A stretch of DNA of 64,000 bases from Pterois miles (GCA_947000775.1 CAMQGK010000637.1:22126001-22190000); one strand, 5' to 3'; shown: positions 36,170 to 48,284, counted from the first letter of the stretch. Numbers and translations: made by a program. Notes: generated by a model not told the origin, from the sequence alone.

Positions 36170-37962
36170 GTGATATTCTATTTTCATACTTACCTGAAGG
36201 AGCAATAAATAACAACAAACTGTGTCCTGGAAAATTGCTGAATTTTTCAAAGAAGCTTCACCTGAAGCAGTAACGCCGGATTCAGATTTGAAGTTGGGGG
36301 GTGTCCAGCTTCGGATGATGTAATACACTGTTTCCCACAGGATTTTGTGAGACTGTGGTGGGACTTTGGACACTCTAGGGGGGGTCCAGGTGAGCATGTA
36401 AAAGAAAATTGTATGCATTTTAAAATTAAATGCATCACTGGTGCACTTTGAGAGCAAAATTAAGAGGCTGGACCAACTTTGTGCTCTTGCAATTTAATCA
36501 GACGGGGTCCACGTTTCAAGACTTGTCAGGTAGTCTGCCGACATTGCCACAGACTCCTGACCATGGATGTATAAAGAGAACTGGATACAGCATCTGAGGC
36601 GGGCTCCTGTTCATTCCTATGGGAGTTGCTCAGTGGCGCATGAAGTCAAAATGGCTTGACTGTTGAGTGTTAAAGTCCCCGGATCATCCGGTGATCTTCC
36701 TCGTCCATTGGGCCCATAATGCAGACTGCAGACACTAGCGTTTCCTTTAACTCTGCCTCCCAGCCCTCAGTCCAGCCTCAGTTTGGGTCTCAATTCACAT
36801 GAATGGGGGAAGGAAAATACTTCTAAATTTGGCTATTAGTGCATTTTACAACTTTTAGGACCTGATAATTTAAATAAGGGCTTATTACCTGTTCATATTT
36901 TGAACCAATTACCAATTATCCACTGAGTTACAATGTAAGCCTATGGGAAAAAGTCTTTTTGGACCCAATGGCATCACTGATGGACACAGAAGTTGTAGTA
37001 CCAGAGGTAGCAAGATCTGGGTAAGGGGTGCTGTAAAACTCAAGGTCGGAGCTGCCAGCTACCTTCAAACCAACTGCGCGGACCCCACCTGAAGTGGAAA
37101 ATTATGCTTGGTTTATTATGAAACTGTAGCGGGCTGGATGTCAGAACACTTTTACTTTATTTGATTTTGTCTACACTGTGGTTGATTATGATTGGATAAA
37201 CGTCCAAAATGTTAGACGCCATACAGACATTATCGCCAGTATTCCTGGTTTAGACATTACCATTTTATTAGCATTACACCTGAAAGAGGGGCCTATGACA
37301 ACCATTATTATTAATGAGACAGTCTTCTGGGGACACCTCAGCTGTCTCTGCATCTCTGCTGCCATGTTCTCCTGTTCTGTTAACCTTTGACCTCTTACTC
37401 ACCAGGACACACTTGTGACCTGACATATCACAGACAGTAGAGTGACAAACAGACAGCCAGACACATGCACACACACTCTGGCGTGCACACGCCTGTGCAG
37501 CGTTTAGTATCTGTGCACAGATGGACAGGAATAGATGGAAACAGGTCTGCTGGAGCAATGTTGTAAATGACACACTGGGGAAGTCACACAGATGAGATGA
37601 TGGGCATCTCTGTTTGTGTGGAAGATTTTGTGTGTGTTGTGTGTGTTATGCTGGTCTGACTTCAGAGATACAGATGTGTTTGTGTGTGGTGAGTGTGCTT
37701 GTATATGCAGCCGCTCTCCATCAGTAGCTCAGTGTCCCTTTATGAATATCATTCAAACAGTATGTGTCCTTCCTGTGTTAAACAGATAGCATAAGAAACA
37801 TGAATGGAGCACTTGCATATTTGCAGGCACACAAGGTCAACAGGGTCACACGGTTCTTCAACTAACCATAGAGATCTATGCATCAACATGTAAAACGTGC
37901 ATAGGTCTGCAGTGAACATGCACACAATGTTTTAATCCAACTGGTGTGTGTGTGTTTTAAAG
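36170..37962 (+). other. pard3b: Intron 7
   Basis: Bounded by GTGATA and TGTGTGTTTTAAAG. The stretch 36250-37110 looks like old interspersed repeat material but has no defined ends. The remainder has short CA/GT runs. No gene is seen. Confidence 0.85.
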
Positions 37963-38121
37963 GATGGGCGTCTGCGTGTCAATGACCAGATGGTTGCAGT
38001 AAACGGAGAGTCGCTGCTGGGACGCTCCAATCATGTGGCCATGGAGACGCTCCGCCGCTCTATGTCGCAGGAGGGAAACGTCAGAGGGACGATCCAGCTG
38101 GTGGTGCTGAGGGCCATGAAG
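37963..38121 (+). CDS. pard3b: pard3b exon 8 of window: second half of PDZ3
   Basis: This encodes DGRLRVNDQMVAVNGESLLG, then RSNHVAMETLRRSMSQEGNV and RGTIQLVVLRAMK. DGRLR-ND---AVNGESLLG--N--AMETLRRSMS-EGN-RG-IQL is nearly invariant in PAR-3 and PARD3B and completes PDZ3. The acceptor is GTGTGTGTGTTTTAAAG and the donor is GTACAC. It is in phase 0 at both ends (53 codons). With exon 7 it yields a full third PDZ domain that has no missing core element. Confidence 0.97.
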
Positions 38122-38167
38122 GTACACACTCCCACTTGCATACTAGGAGCAACAATTCACTTGGCTG

Positions 38168-39195
38168 TTGGGCTGCAACTAACAATTATTTTCATTATTG
38201 GTAAGAGATGTTAACAATTAACCGTTTAACCAATAACCGTCATTAAGCATTTCAACCGCTTAACACTCAGTTAAACGGTTAAAAGAAATATTAATAATTA
38301 ATTAAAAAGCTGAGAAAAACTCACAGGATCAGCTCCTTACTTAAAGGAAAAAAGCTGTCCCACCTTAAGAGAGAGCCGGAGCAGATACAGGAAGTTGGCT
38401 CCCATCTTGAGTGGAGGAGTTGTAGCTTGTAGCCTTGTAGCATTTATTCACGACAAACTGTACACACGCTGTCTGCTGCAGCTACATTCACAACTATAAC
38501 ACCACCAACAGACCCACACTCACGGTTGTCAGAAATTCGCTGAAGTTACGCTACAGTGGGAAAGAAGCCCCCGGCAACGCTAGCTGCTGTAACATAGCAC
38601 AAACACACACCCTGTTTGTTGGATAAACACTATTGTTAAACAAACAAACAAACACACAGCTGACAACCTGCTAAACTAAGCTAAATGTGCGGTGTAGACT
38701 TTTACTGGGAAAGTGGTTGAAAGTCTGTAACACTACACACAGCACTGTGGCTGCTACAGTAGCTCTCCTGACAGTGAACTACTGACGCAGTCGTCTGTTG
38801 TGCTCATATACTGCAGCTGGCACACCGCTGCATGCGACGCACAAATCTTGTCGGTTAACCAGGGTCGGTTATTGGTTAAGAAAAGTTTTCCAAATTAGCA
38901 TCCATATTATCAATAAATCTGCTGATTGTTTTCTAGATTGATTGATCATTTGTTCTATAACATGTCAGTGAATAGTGAAAAATGTCCATCACAGTTTCTT
39001 TGCCTCTTTTGTCAGTCCAAAACCCAAAGATATTCAGTTTAATACGTTATGAAAGAGAGAAAAGCAGGAAATTTTGATGCTGAAAACAGCATTGTCTTCC
39101 ATTTTTTCATGAAAAATTACTTTAACGATTAATAGATTATCAAAATATTGTAGTTGATTGACTGATTGATTAGTTGACAAATCGTTGTAGGACAC
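38168..39195 (+). mobile_element. GCTGCAAC-family element interrupted by another repeat
   Basis: It starts TTGGGCTGCAACTAACAATT (38168) and resumes at about 38890 with GATTGTTTTCTAGATTGATT, CAGTCCAAAACCCAAAGATA and GATTAGTTGACAAATCG. The same words run uninterrupted at 43843-44158. The inserted part (about 38205-38885) carries AACCGTTTAACCAATAACCG near its left end and TCGGTTATTGGTTAAG near its right end, so it has inverted ends of its own. This is therefore a nested pair. The superfamily is unassigned. Confidence 0.7.
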
Positions 39196-40216
39196 CAAAC
39201 ACATCAGTGGGATACAACAGAAATGAACGTTTTGTTCATTTTAAAGATGTGAGCTGAAAGTCATGATTCTTGACTGAGTGAAATATTTAAAATTGGTCCA
39301 TTTTTTATGATAATGTTCACTAACCATCAGTAGCTCTACAGTTCTGAGAACTGTTAACCTGTTGTTAACCTGGTGCGTAAATGTATTGACTCAAAGTAAA
39401 ACGCTGACGATCATAAGGAGTGTGGCTGGACAACGTATCCTCATACAACAGAAAAGTTGGTCCTCATTTTACATGCATTTTTGTTTGAATGTCCAGCACT
39501 ATGTGACACGCTGTCCTCACGGGACAGAACTTGGTTTAGTTTAGGCAACAAAACGTTCTAAGAAAAGATCATGGTTTGTGTTAAAATAACTACAGAAGAG
39601 GCGTACCATAAGTATGAAAAATACGTGACAAATCAACGTCGTCTTCTGGTTTCACATGGGACATCAACACCTGTCTCCTGGGTGGAGGCCCTGTGATTTT
39701 TAACCTCCCCGACCCCCATATGCGGCGCTTCTCGCTCTTTATACTTTCTGGTTCACAGTTATGTGGATTACAGATTAAATGATTTTGTGGGATACATACA
39801 GATTATAGTGCATCACTTTTCGTAGGTATAGCTGCGGACAGTGTATGAGACCAGCTTGGATCAGAGCAGTTTTAATGGATACCTAAAGGTATATAACATA
39901 ACAGACTTCAATGTCTGTTTTTATTGTCAGGGAAAGCCAGAATCTGGGTTCGGACACCCGCTGTGAGAATGAGAGCACATGCACGCCTCTGTCACTCGAC
40001 TAGGACGAAAACAAACATGCAGGCTTCTTTTATCTTCACTCTGTATCTCCTCTCCCTCTGTTGGCTCTCACTAACCGAAGCATCTTGTCTTTTTTCCTTG
40101 CAGTCTGCTGCCTCTGACTTTTAGCCCTTCCATCCATTCTTCACATACTTGACACTAGTCTCCCTGCTCTTACCAGCAGCAGCAGCAAAAGAGCATTTAC
40201 TCTTCAGCTATTCAGA

Positions 40217-40218
<2 letters not shown>

Positions 40219-40297
<79 letters not shown>
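40219..40297. repeat. (GT)n microsatellite
   Basis: A pure GT run of about 79 bases. Confidence 0.97.
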
Positions 40298-40303
<6 letters not shown>

Positions 40304-40502
40304 CACTCAGCTGTATCTCTTTTCTTTCAGAGTAAAAAAAAAAAAGATGCTTTTCACCTCGGCTGCTTTTACATGGCTCTGTAGAGTGTTTGTACAAAAC
40401 CTTGCACACACACAAAGCAGGGTTGTTGGCTCCAGTGTGAATGGCCCTGTGCCTGGCTACACTGTACAGTACAGTATACACCCTGCTCGCAGTATTTAGG
40501 TG

Positions 40503-41460
40503 TAGAGCTGCAACGATAAATTGATTAGTTGTGAACTGTTTGATTAATCGCCAACTAGGTAGACTGAGGCTGTCAAAGTTAAGGCAATAATAAGGTGTTA
40601 ACATAAATGAATTTTAACGCCACTAATTTTTTAAACGCATTAATGCAACTTGTCGTTTTTAGGTTGTAGCGGGTTCAATGGCATCATATGAAACTAGAAA
40701 TCATGATGAATCCATCGGTTCCAACCATGTCATACTAGCTTATCGCGTCAGAGGCTAAATAACTGTCCAATCTTAGGCTGAATTTTGATGAGGAAAAACT
40801 GACATGACCATTTTCAAAGGGGTTCCTTGACCTTTGACCTCCAGATAAGTGAATGTAAATGGGTTCTCTGGGTACCCACGAGTCTCCCCTTTACAGACAT
40901 CCCCACTTTATGATAATCACATGCAGTTTGGGGCAAGTCATAGTCAAGTCAGCACACTGACTTGGCTTCAGTTTGCCATGTTATGATTTGAGCATATTTT
41001 TTATGCTAAATGCAGAACCTGTGAGAGTTTCTGGACAATATTTGACATTGTTCTGTGTTAATTGATTTCCAATAGTACATATATACATGCATTTGCATAA
41101 AACAGCATATTTTCTCACTCCCATGTTGAAAAAAGTATTAAATACTTGACAAATCAAACGTGTGATTGTGACTAATCAGAAGTAAATATTTAATCATTAA
41201 CAGCTCAAATTTTGATTATCCATTAATCAGTTTGTGTATTTATTTTTCTTAAATGTAAATATTTTCTGTTTTTTTTGTAAACAGAATATTTTTGAATTGT
41301 GGACAATGATCATCATCATCTTGAGCTTCGGGAAACACTTATTGACATTTTTCACCATTTTCTGACATTTTATAGACCAAACAAATCATTGATTAGTTGA
41401 GCAATTATCACAAGGTTAATCGACAATGAAGGTAATAATTGGTTGTAGCCATATTTAACT
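40503..41460 (+). mobile_element. GCTGCAAC-family element split by an AGGGCTGTCA-family element
   Basis: The left part is GAGCTGCAACGATAAATTGA (from 40506). The right part resumes near 41217 with GATTATCCATTAATCAG and ends with TTGATTAGTTGAGCAATTAT and GGTTGTAGCC. Between them lies 40567-41216, a separate element. The order shows that the GCTGCAAC copy is the older of the two. Confidence 0.7.
40567..41216 (+). mobile_element. AGGGCTGTCA-family element, near-full copy 2
   Basis: It begins AGGCTGTCAAAGTTAAGGCA and ends TTAACAGCTC, a mutated version of the AGGGCTGTCA/TGACAGCCCT ends. The interior shares CATTTTCAAAGGGGTTCCTT, CACATGCAGTTTGG and GTTATGATTTGAGCATATTT with the 7027-7534 copy. It is longer because it keeps an extra block with CATCATATGAAACTAGAAAT. 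Confidence 0.82.
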
Positions 41461-42309
41461 GTAAGTGTAATTATACTGGTCTCCCCTCATTGACATAAAT
41501 GGATTGGACAAAATAACAGCAATGCTTGGCAGTATAACAGTTCAATAGCACCACAAGCTACAGCCTCTCTAAAAACTGAACATTATAGCCATCATGAAGG
41601 CGGGATTTACTGCAAGGCTGTTGTGTTAAACTGCATTAGTTTTAGGTAAGTGTGCCTAATAATACTGCGTGTACTGTAGTGGTGTTCTTGCTTGGGGCTT
41701 GCAGGGCATCCCCTGTCAATAGATTGATGGTGAAAGCTGTTAGCAACATCAAAGAGTTGCATCCATGTTTCCCTCTTTTTCTTAAGAGAGAAAGGATAAA
41801 AAGAGAGGAAGATAAAGGCCGATAGATAAGAGACTGTACCTTAAAAGCCTTTTGTGGCTTCAGTATTGATGCTTTTAACATTTCAGAAGTGGACCACTCT
41901 ACTTCTTTTCCCCTCTGATCTGTTTTCTTCCTCTCTGTGTTCTTTGCTCTTTCTCTCTCTCAGTTCTTCTTACTGTATTCATCTCCAGCCAGCTCTCTCT
42001 AATCTCTCGCTTTATGCAGCGGCTCTTTTCATTCAGTACCTATCCAAACACCCTCTATCTATGGTAAGTATGGCTCTGCACAGGCTCCGTGGACATAATC
42101 TGAGACTGCTCCTCAGCACCGCCACTGTGGTTGCCACAATACCTGAATTTCGAACTGTGCTGCGTTTTCCTACCTGTTGTATATTATTGTAGATCATTTC
42201 CAGTTATTTATATCACATTGTTACATGGCTTTGTTGAATACTCAATTCTGATCGGTCAATTACGGCCTTCTATGGCGTTATTTCTTTATAGCAGCCGCTG
42301 CTATGTATA

Positions 42310-43511
42310 GGTGCATCTCAAAAAATTAAAATATTGTGAAAAAGTTCAATATTCTTTGCAGTTCTTTAAGAAAGTGAAAATTTAATATATTCTAGACTCA
42401 TAATATGCTAACTAAAATGTTTCAAGCATTTTTAATTGTGATTTTGATAATTACAGCCCACACCTCAAAAAAGAAAGAAAAAGGTATCATAATATTGGAA
42501 TATATTGATTTTTTTTTTTGTTATTTAAATGGCTATTCATACATAAATACCATGTATCTCTCAGTCTAGTTCAGTACACGCAATCACAAACATTGGGAAG
42601 GCCGCTGACTTGACAGTTGTCACAGAAAGTTGACTGGAAGGGAAAAGTGTTGTAGGAAAAGGAGCACAAGCAACAGTCGCCTTGAGAAGACTGTTAAGCA
42701 AAACCGATTCAAGACCTTTGGAGAGCTTCACCAGGAGTGGACTCAGGCTGGAGTCAGGGCATCAAGAGCCAGCACTCAGCTTCAGGAAATGGGCTACAAG
42801 TGTGGCATTCCTAGTATCAAGCCAGACTGTGAAGTTTCCACAGTCGGTGATGATTTTGGGGGTTGCCATGTCATCTGCTGGTGTTGGTCCACTGTGTTTC
42901 ATCAAGTGCTGACAAGCTTTATGGAGATGCTGATTTCCTGTTCCAGCAGGACTTAGCACCTGCCCACAGTGCCAACACTACTACTAACTGGTTTGCTGAT
43001 CATGATATTACTGTGCTTGATTGGCCAGCCAACTGGCCTGACCTGAACCTCATAGAGAATGTATGAGGTATTGTCAAGGTCAGGAAGAAGTCGAGGAAGA
43101 TGAGAAGCACTGACTCGACAATATTGATGAGCTGGAGGCTGCAATCAAAGCAACCTGGGCTTCGATAAGGCCTCGGCACCTCCATGCCACGCCGTATTGA
43201 TGCAGTAATTCGTGCTAAAGGAGCCACGACCAAGTACTGAGTGAATAAATGAACATACTTTTAAGAAGTTGGACTTTTCTGTATTGTAAATCCATTTTCT
43301 GATTAATATTATGAAATAATCTAATATTCAGAGAAACCTTTCTCTTTCTTTTTCAAGCTGTAGGCTGTAATTGTCAAAATTAAAATGCAAAAATGCTAAT
43401 ATTTTAGTCTACATGTCATGTGTCTAGAATATATAAAATTTCCACTTTCTTAAATAACTGACGAGGAATATTGAACTTTGTCCACAATATTCAAATTTTT
43501 GGAGATGCCCT
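42310..43511 (+). mobile_element. Tc1-like transposon relic with long inverted ends
   Basis: The ends are GGTGCATCTCAAAAAATTAA and AAATTTTTGGAGATGCCCT, flanked by TA on both sides (42308-42309 and 43512-43513), as for Tc1/mariner insertions. Beyond the tips, subterminal blocks match in inverse order (AAAGTTCAATATTC near each end, and TTAAGAAAGTGAAAATTTAA versus its complement), giving arms of roughly 200 bases. The 1.2 kb length is shorter than the usual 1.6 kb or so because of a deletion in the transposase. Confidence 0.92.
42590..43240 (+). pseudogene. Tc1-like transposase, deleted and frameshifted
   Basis: Translated pieces match the Tc1 DDE transposase: an N-terminal helix-turn-helix-like part near 42630-42800 (NRFKTFGELHQEWTQAGV), then FQQDLAPAHSANTTTNWFAD and LDWPANWPDLNLIENV near 42945-43066, the catalytic region around the second Asp. 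Full-length relatives have a WGIVKRKM-type continuation where this copy has a TGA stop at about 43064. The middle of the enzyme, including the first catalytic Asp region, is not recognisable. It cannot encode an active enzyme. Confidence 0.9.
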
Positions 43512-43842
43512 TACAGTATATATAACAGACCGTTGCTGTCAAATTATTGATTTCTTAAGAAAGTTTTGGTGTAATAAGCAGGATAGTGGACAGTGAGCCG
43601 GTCATTATTGTGGAATAAACCCCTTTAAGGCGATGCAAGACCTTCACTTTGCGTAGAGGTTTATTTCACAACAACGACCAGCTCACTGTACATTATCTTT
43701 TACTATTTTATTTATCTTAATTATTTTTCAGTTTATCCATTTAAATGTTTAGAGTTATCAGTTGTTTAGATTTATGTCTGTCTGGACAGATAATACAGGT
43801 AAGCATTGTTACATAGAAAAAAATATAACAAATGTAATGTTG

Positions 43843-44158
43843 GGCTGCAACTAACAATGATTTCCATGATCAATTAATATGCTGAATAATTTCTACAGTA
43901 GTGGAGTAATCGTTTAGTCTATACAATGTCAGAAAAATGTGAAAAATGTCCATGCCAGTTTGTCAGCATCAAAGTTGATGTCTTAAAATGTCTTGTTTTA
44001 TCAGTCCAAAACCCAAAGATACTCAGTTTAATATGATATAACAGAAAAAAGCAGGAAATATCCACATTTGAGAGGCGGAAAACATTTTTATCAAAATATT
44101 TTGAACTAATAACTAAATCAACTAATTGATGAGTCAGCTAAACATTGCAGCACTAATA
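43843..44158 (+). mobile_element. GCTGCAAC-family element, compact copy
   Basis: It begins TTGGGCTGCAACTAACAATG and ends ACATTGCAGCACTA, an imperfect inverted end (GCTGCAA versus TTGCAGC). It contains CAGTCCAAAACCCAAAGATA like the 38168-39195 copy. This is the least disrupted version of the three. Confidence 0.75.
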
Positions 44159-45606
44159 TAATGTATGTAAGGCATGTAGCTGAAGCTTTTTTGCAGCCCT
44201 ACCAGCTCGTAAAAACGAAACAGGGAAAAACAGACTCAGGGTAATGTATTGCAGAAATGTTCCTAACATGTTTGACTGTATCTAAAAACAACGTTTCTGC
44301 TGTCTGAGGAAGCATTTGTTCTTTGAGAGTAATCTGATTGCACTCTGACACCGGCTAATGGGATGTGTGCTGGGAGACAGCCAGGGAGGGGACGGGGGCC
44401 TACCGGACCTCTGACCCCCTGAAGAGTGATGTGTCCTGGGATGGAACCAGGGAGAAACTGGGCCAGGGACAGGAGCTGGTGCTCAGTGGGGGGGGGGTCA
44501 AGAGGAAGATAACAAGAAGGATTTATTATTCACAGAGTACTGTTGTGTCTTCTTTGTTTTTCACTGAGTCTATAAACAGATACACAGAGAAACACTGAGT
44601 ACTCAGTGACATACAGTCAGTACATACTGTATGTACACATGTTAATGAATACGTATCGTTTTCTACACACACACTGAAGACAAGTGAATGCAAATTCCTA
44701 CAGAAATAATTCACAGACAAAGAGAGGCATCACCACATTATTACGGGGCCCTAAGAGGGCCGCCCCCCTCGAGGGGAGGTGTATCATTGCCACACACACA
44801 CACACACACGCACAGAAGCAGTATTAAAGACAGTTACACAACCCTACAGGCCATGGGAAATGGGGTCCCCTCTTTCACCTTGATCCTCCACTTTTTTTTT
44901 TGAGCGTCTCCCTCTTTTTCTCTTTATTCTCTCTCCTTGACATCAAACTGTGTTTGAATAGGCTGCTACTCTGGTCATCACTCCATTTAAATTCAATCCA
45001 CATACCAGACACTGACATAAAAAAAAAGGAAAACATAATAGGTTTGCCTGTCCAAAAGTGAATACTTTTTGGTGTAAGATTTATACACAATTAATGGCTA
45101 TATCTGGGACAAAATTACTTTTAATTGGGGCAAACCCCTTGATAATATAATAATAATATAAATGGCTGAAACAAGACACCCCATCTGTAAAAGACTGATA
45201 TGATATAATGTATGAAATTTGTGTATTTATTTTGTTATTTTTTAGTTTTTTTTTATCTCAAATAAAATACACCCCATCAATTTAGTGTTTTATTTTGACA
45301 TTATGAAAAGCTGAAAAAATTGGATCATTCTGTAAAAGTAAAGCAAAGATGACTGATCTGCCACTGTGATGTGATCTAAAGGTTCAATAAAATAAATAAC
45401 ATAAACATTAATTCTCCCAATCTATCAGGATTTTATCAAAATGTTTTCATGTTGTTTGTTATGACATAAATTCAGTTTTATACAAGTAAAATAATTGTTG
45501 CTGCTTTTGTTTGCGTTTTTGCTTGGTAGTGATTCCTGATCATTCTCTGTGTGTATGAAATGTGTTTTGAAAGTGTTTAGTAGCATTTGTTTCCTCCCTG
45601 TTTCAG

Positions 45607-45742
45607 GATCAACACGGGGTGTCACCCAGTCGGTCATTTGACAGCTCCTCCGGCCTGTCGGGACCGCTGGGTCCGGTTAACGGTCAGACTAACGGCCTCG
45701 TTCACTCTCCCGTGGTCAACAACGCTCTCTGTGCTTCTAATG
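45607..45742 (+). CDS. pard3b: pard3b exon 9 of window: Ser/Gly-rich linker after PDZ3
   Basis: This encodes DQHGVSPSRSFDSSSGLSGP, then LGPVNGQTNGLVHSPVVNNA and LCASN. It is a low-complexity linker with possible phosphosites (SPSRS, HSP). Splice sites are CCTCCCTGTTTCAG and GTGAGT. It enters in phase 0 directly after ...LRAMK of exon 8 and leaves one base (G) into a codon, which both exon 10 and the candidate cassette exon complete. I have no strong family match for the linker, which is poorly conserved in PAR-3 proteins; the assignment rests on splice sites, phase, high GC and an open frame. It is 136 bases long. Confidence 0.85.
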
Positions 45743-46234
45743 GTGAGTGGAATATTTTATCCCCTGTGTTTGGTCAGCTGGCCGACGGACGTGACACTTG
45801 CATACAGCATGATTTAAGTTATTTGTAGTTGGGATTATCCTCTTCTTGCCCTATTCTCTTGTCTCTCCTGGTCTGTGAATATCAGGTCACCTCAAACACA
45901 GACTGTGGCGTAGGAGAGGAAAGTTTATTAAAAACCACCAACTACTTGCACTGAAGAAGATATAAGAAACCAGTATATTCCTGATATAGAGCAGGAAATG
46001 AAGAAACATTGATAATATGAGACTGAATTTTATTAAGGCTTAGTTCCTGCGTGGCGGCTAATAAAAACCCATGCATTGTGAAGTTTGCAGTATCTTCTAG
46101 AAAAGCAAGTTTAAATTCCTCAAACTATGTACGAACAGATTGGCGTCAGTGCCAAACCTCTGGTAGTGTGTTGGACCAGTGTCAGCAAAACAATGCTGAG
46201 CCCAAAGTTATTTTTTATCATCTGCCAATTTGTC

Positions 46235-46871
46235 AGTAACATTTTCTTTGTCTATAATGAAGTGCAAACATACTTATAATGTGTTTTAATCTGCTTATAA
46301 CACTGTGTAATTATATTTATAAGCACTCCTAAATATTCATAATGCTTTACAACAATAATCATAACGTATTATAAATCATTTTGTAATGACTTGTAAGGTC
46401 AAGTATCATAGTAAATGCTGGTCGTAGTGCATTATATTCCCCATTGTTGTAATACATTATTATCTTTTTACAATACATTATAATGCATTGTAATGTGATT
46501 AGAAGAGGTCATTTTTTGTTTTAAGTGGAACAAATCATTGTGTTTATGCAAGAACAACACACAAAACGTAAAGCAAACAATGACCACTTAGAGCAACTTA
46601 TCGTTGCATTATAATGCATTATGACAGTCATTATAATGGATTATAAAAAGACTTGAATGTTTTTCCGCTATGAGAATTTAGGGGATGACCAGTAATTATG
46701 AAGTGATGGTACCTGACCTTGTAAATCATAATAAAATGCTTTATAATTTGTTATGATTAGCGTTATAAAGCATTGTTAATGTTAGTGCTTACAGTGTTAT
46801 AAGCAGATTATAACACATTGTAAGAATGTTTATACTTCATTATAGACGTACATGTCATAGAAAGTGTTACC
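46235..46871. mobile_element. AT-rich element with long terminal inverted repeats
   Basis: The left arm from about 46235 (AGTAACATTTTCTTTGTCTA, then TAATGAAGTGCAAACATACT, then AATCTGCTTATAACACTGTG) is mirrored by a right arm ending about 46871 (CAGTGTTATAAGCAGATTAT, then ACTTCATTATAGACGTACAT, then GAAAGTGTTACC). Each arm is roughly 75 bases with small mismatches. The interior repeats AATGCATTATAA-like words. The end GGTAACACTTT is common to a teleost non-autonomous element type. No target duplication was established. Confidence 0.75.
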
Positions 46872-47118
46872 AAAATTTTAATGACAAATTTGCAGATGAT
46901 AAAAATACAGCGTTTGTAAAGATGCAGGTTACGTTAACTTGGGGTTCAGCATCGTTTTGCTGCCCCAGGTCCTGTACACTACCATCATGTAAAGTGTTAC
47001 CAGTATTTTTAATGAAATTCAAGAGCTAACTGAGTAAACAGTGTTGTGAGGCAATGATACGTTTGAACCAAGACAACACACCAGTCATTTTCTATTCTTT
47101 GTGATTAGTATAGTATTA

Positions 47119-47373
47119 GAAGAAGAATATGACACACTTTATTGATCCCCTGAGGGGAAATTCAGTTTTTCCACTCTGTATTATTTTTACTCAGTACACA
47201 CAGATCCCAAATACATACATGCACAAACAGGACCTATACACATGCATTAATGGAGCGATAGCTACCCCTGACAAGCTTGTGCAGTTGCTTGAGGGCACCT
47301 CGGCAGTGTCCAAGAGGCAAACTGGCACCTCTCCAGCTACCGGTTCATACTTGGTCCATATGGGGACTTGAAG
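47119..47373 (-). mobile_element. Degenerate SINE, copy 5
   Basis: On the minus strand it keeps AGGTGCCAGTTTGCCTCTTG, GCCGAGGTGCCCTC and a tail GAATTTCCCCTCAGGGGATC followed by TTC repeats. The tRNA-like head with box A and box B is missing or unrecognisable (only CAAGTCCCCATATGGACCAA remains). It is older or a 5'-truncated relative of the four intact copies. Confidence 0.8.
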
Positions 47374-48241
47374 TTGTATTAAGCACAACCTCCCCTGTTT
47401 TTTTATGTTTGTTAGAAACTCATAGGGCTGATCAGTATTTTCTTATATTGAAAAGAATGGTCCATTTTCAAGCATTGATCTGAGCCTTAGTTACCGGCTT
47501 TTGGAGAAATGCTGCCATATACACAGATGCTAATTAGACCATTTAGACGGTTTGCTCTTAACAAAGATGTATCCCTGAATGCTTTTACCTCCACGTTCAG
47601 GGCTGTTTCCATTCGTCCTCCATGGTAGAGAGGGACAGAATTTACTGGGAGAACCCTGCATGCTTTTACGAAATCCCACCACTAATTGCTTGTTTCTGAT
47701 GCATTTTCACCCTTAACACACACACACACACACACTTTACAGTGCAGAGTAGCTACATAGACACATTTTCTCCCATAAAACCATTCCCTAAATTTTCAAA
47801 AACTGAAATGGGGTCGTTCCCCGAGTCCACTCTGACTCTGCTCCATCACAGATTTTGGCTGAACTTCCATTACTGTGTTTTTCTGCTTTCATTTTGGAAG
47901 CAGCATCAAAGGTGGGCATATCATTTGCAGTAAGTTCAGCAAAGTGCCGCATAAGATTAATAATCATGAAAAATAAACAATGTCTGCGAGATAAAACAAA
48001 CTAAAAACAAACACAAACAAAACAGATATTGCCATCCACGCTGCAGCTTTAATTAGAGACTATTCTGCCCCTATTTTCTCTTTCATTTCTCTCCCTGCTT
48101 TTGTTGTGCTCTCATCTTTCTCAAGGTTGTTCGGTTTGTTTGTTATTGCTTGGTTTGGCCTGTTATAAAGAGTTATTTTTGTTCCTGCTTCATATCGCTC
48201 TTTCTCGCCAACTCAATCTGCTCCCACTCCTATATTATCTC

Positions 48242-48242
<1 letters not shown>

Positions 48243-48284
<42 letters not shown>

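Larger units (their letters stand above)
42225..43702 (-). repeat. Hairpin plus minisatellite repeat family, copy C, split by a Tc1 relic
   Basis: The left part (about 42225-42309) reads TTGAATACTCAATTCTGATC and TTATTTCTTTATAGCAGCCG, the reverse of the right end of copies B and D. The right part (43512-43702) resumes with TATAACAGACCGTTGCTGTC and ends with the hairpin GTGAGCCGGTCATTATTGTG to GACCAGCTCACTGTACATTA. The Tc1-like element between them is a later insertion. Confidence 0.85.
38122..45606 (+). other. pard3b: Intron 8
   Basis: Bounded by GTACAC and CCTCCCTGTTTCAG. It is filled with repeats: three GCTGCAAC-family copies (38168-39195, 40503-41460 and 43843-44158), one interrupted by an AGGGCTGTCA-family element (40567-41216), a long (GT)n run (40219-40297) and a Tc1 relic (42310-43511) inside hairpin repeat copy C. 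The stretch 44160-45600 holds a short CA run near 44791 and AT-rich sequence without named features. Confidence 0.85.

Noticed and set aside
35927..36457. 176-codon minus-strand open frame across exon 7
   Set aside because: It overlaps the well-supported PDZ3 exon on the plus strand and has no recognisable domain; it is a shadow of the GC-rich exon.
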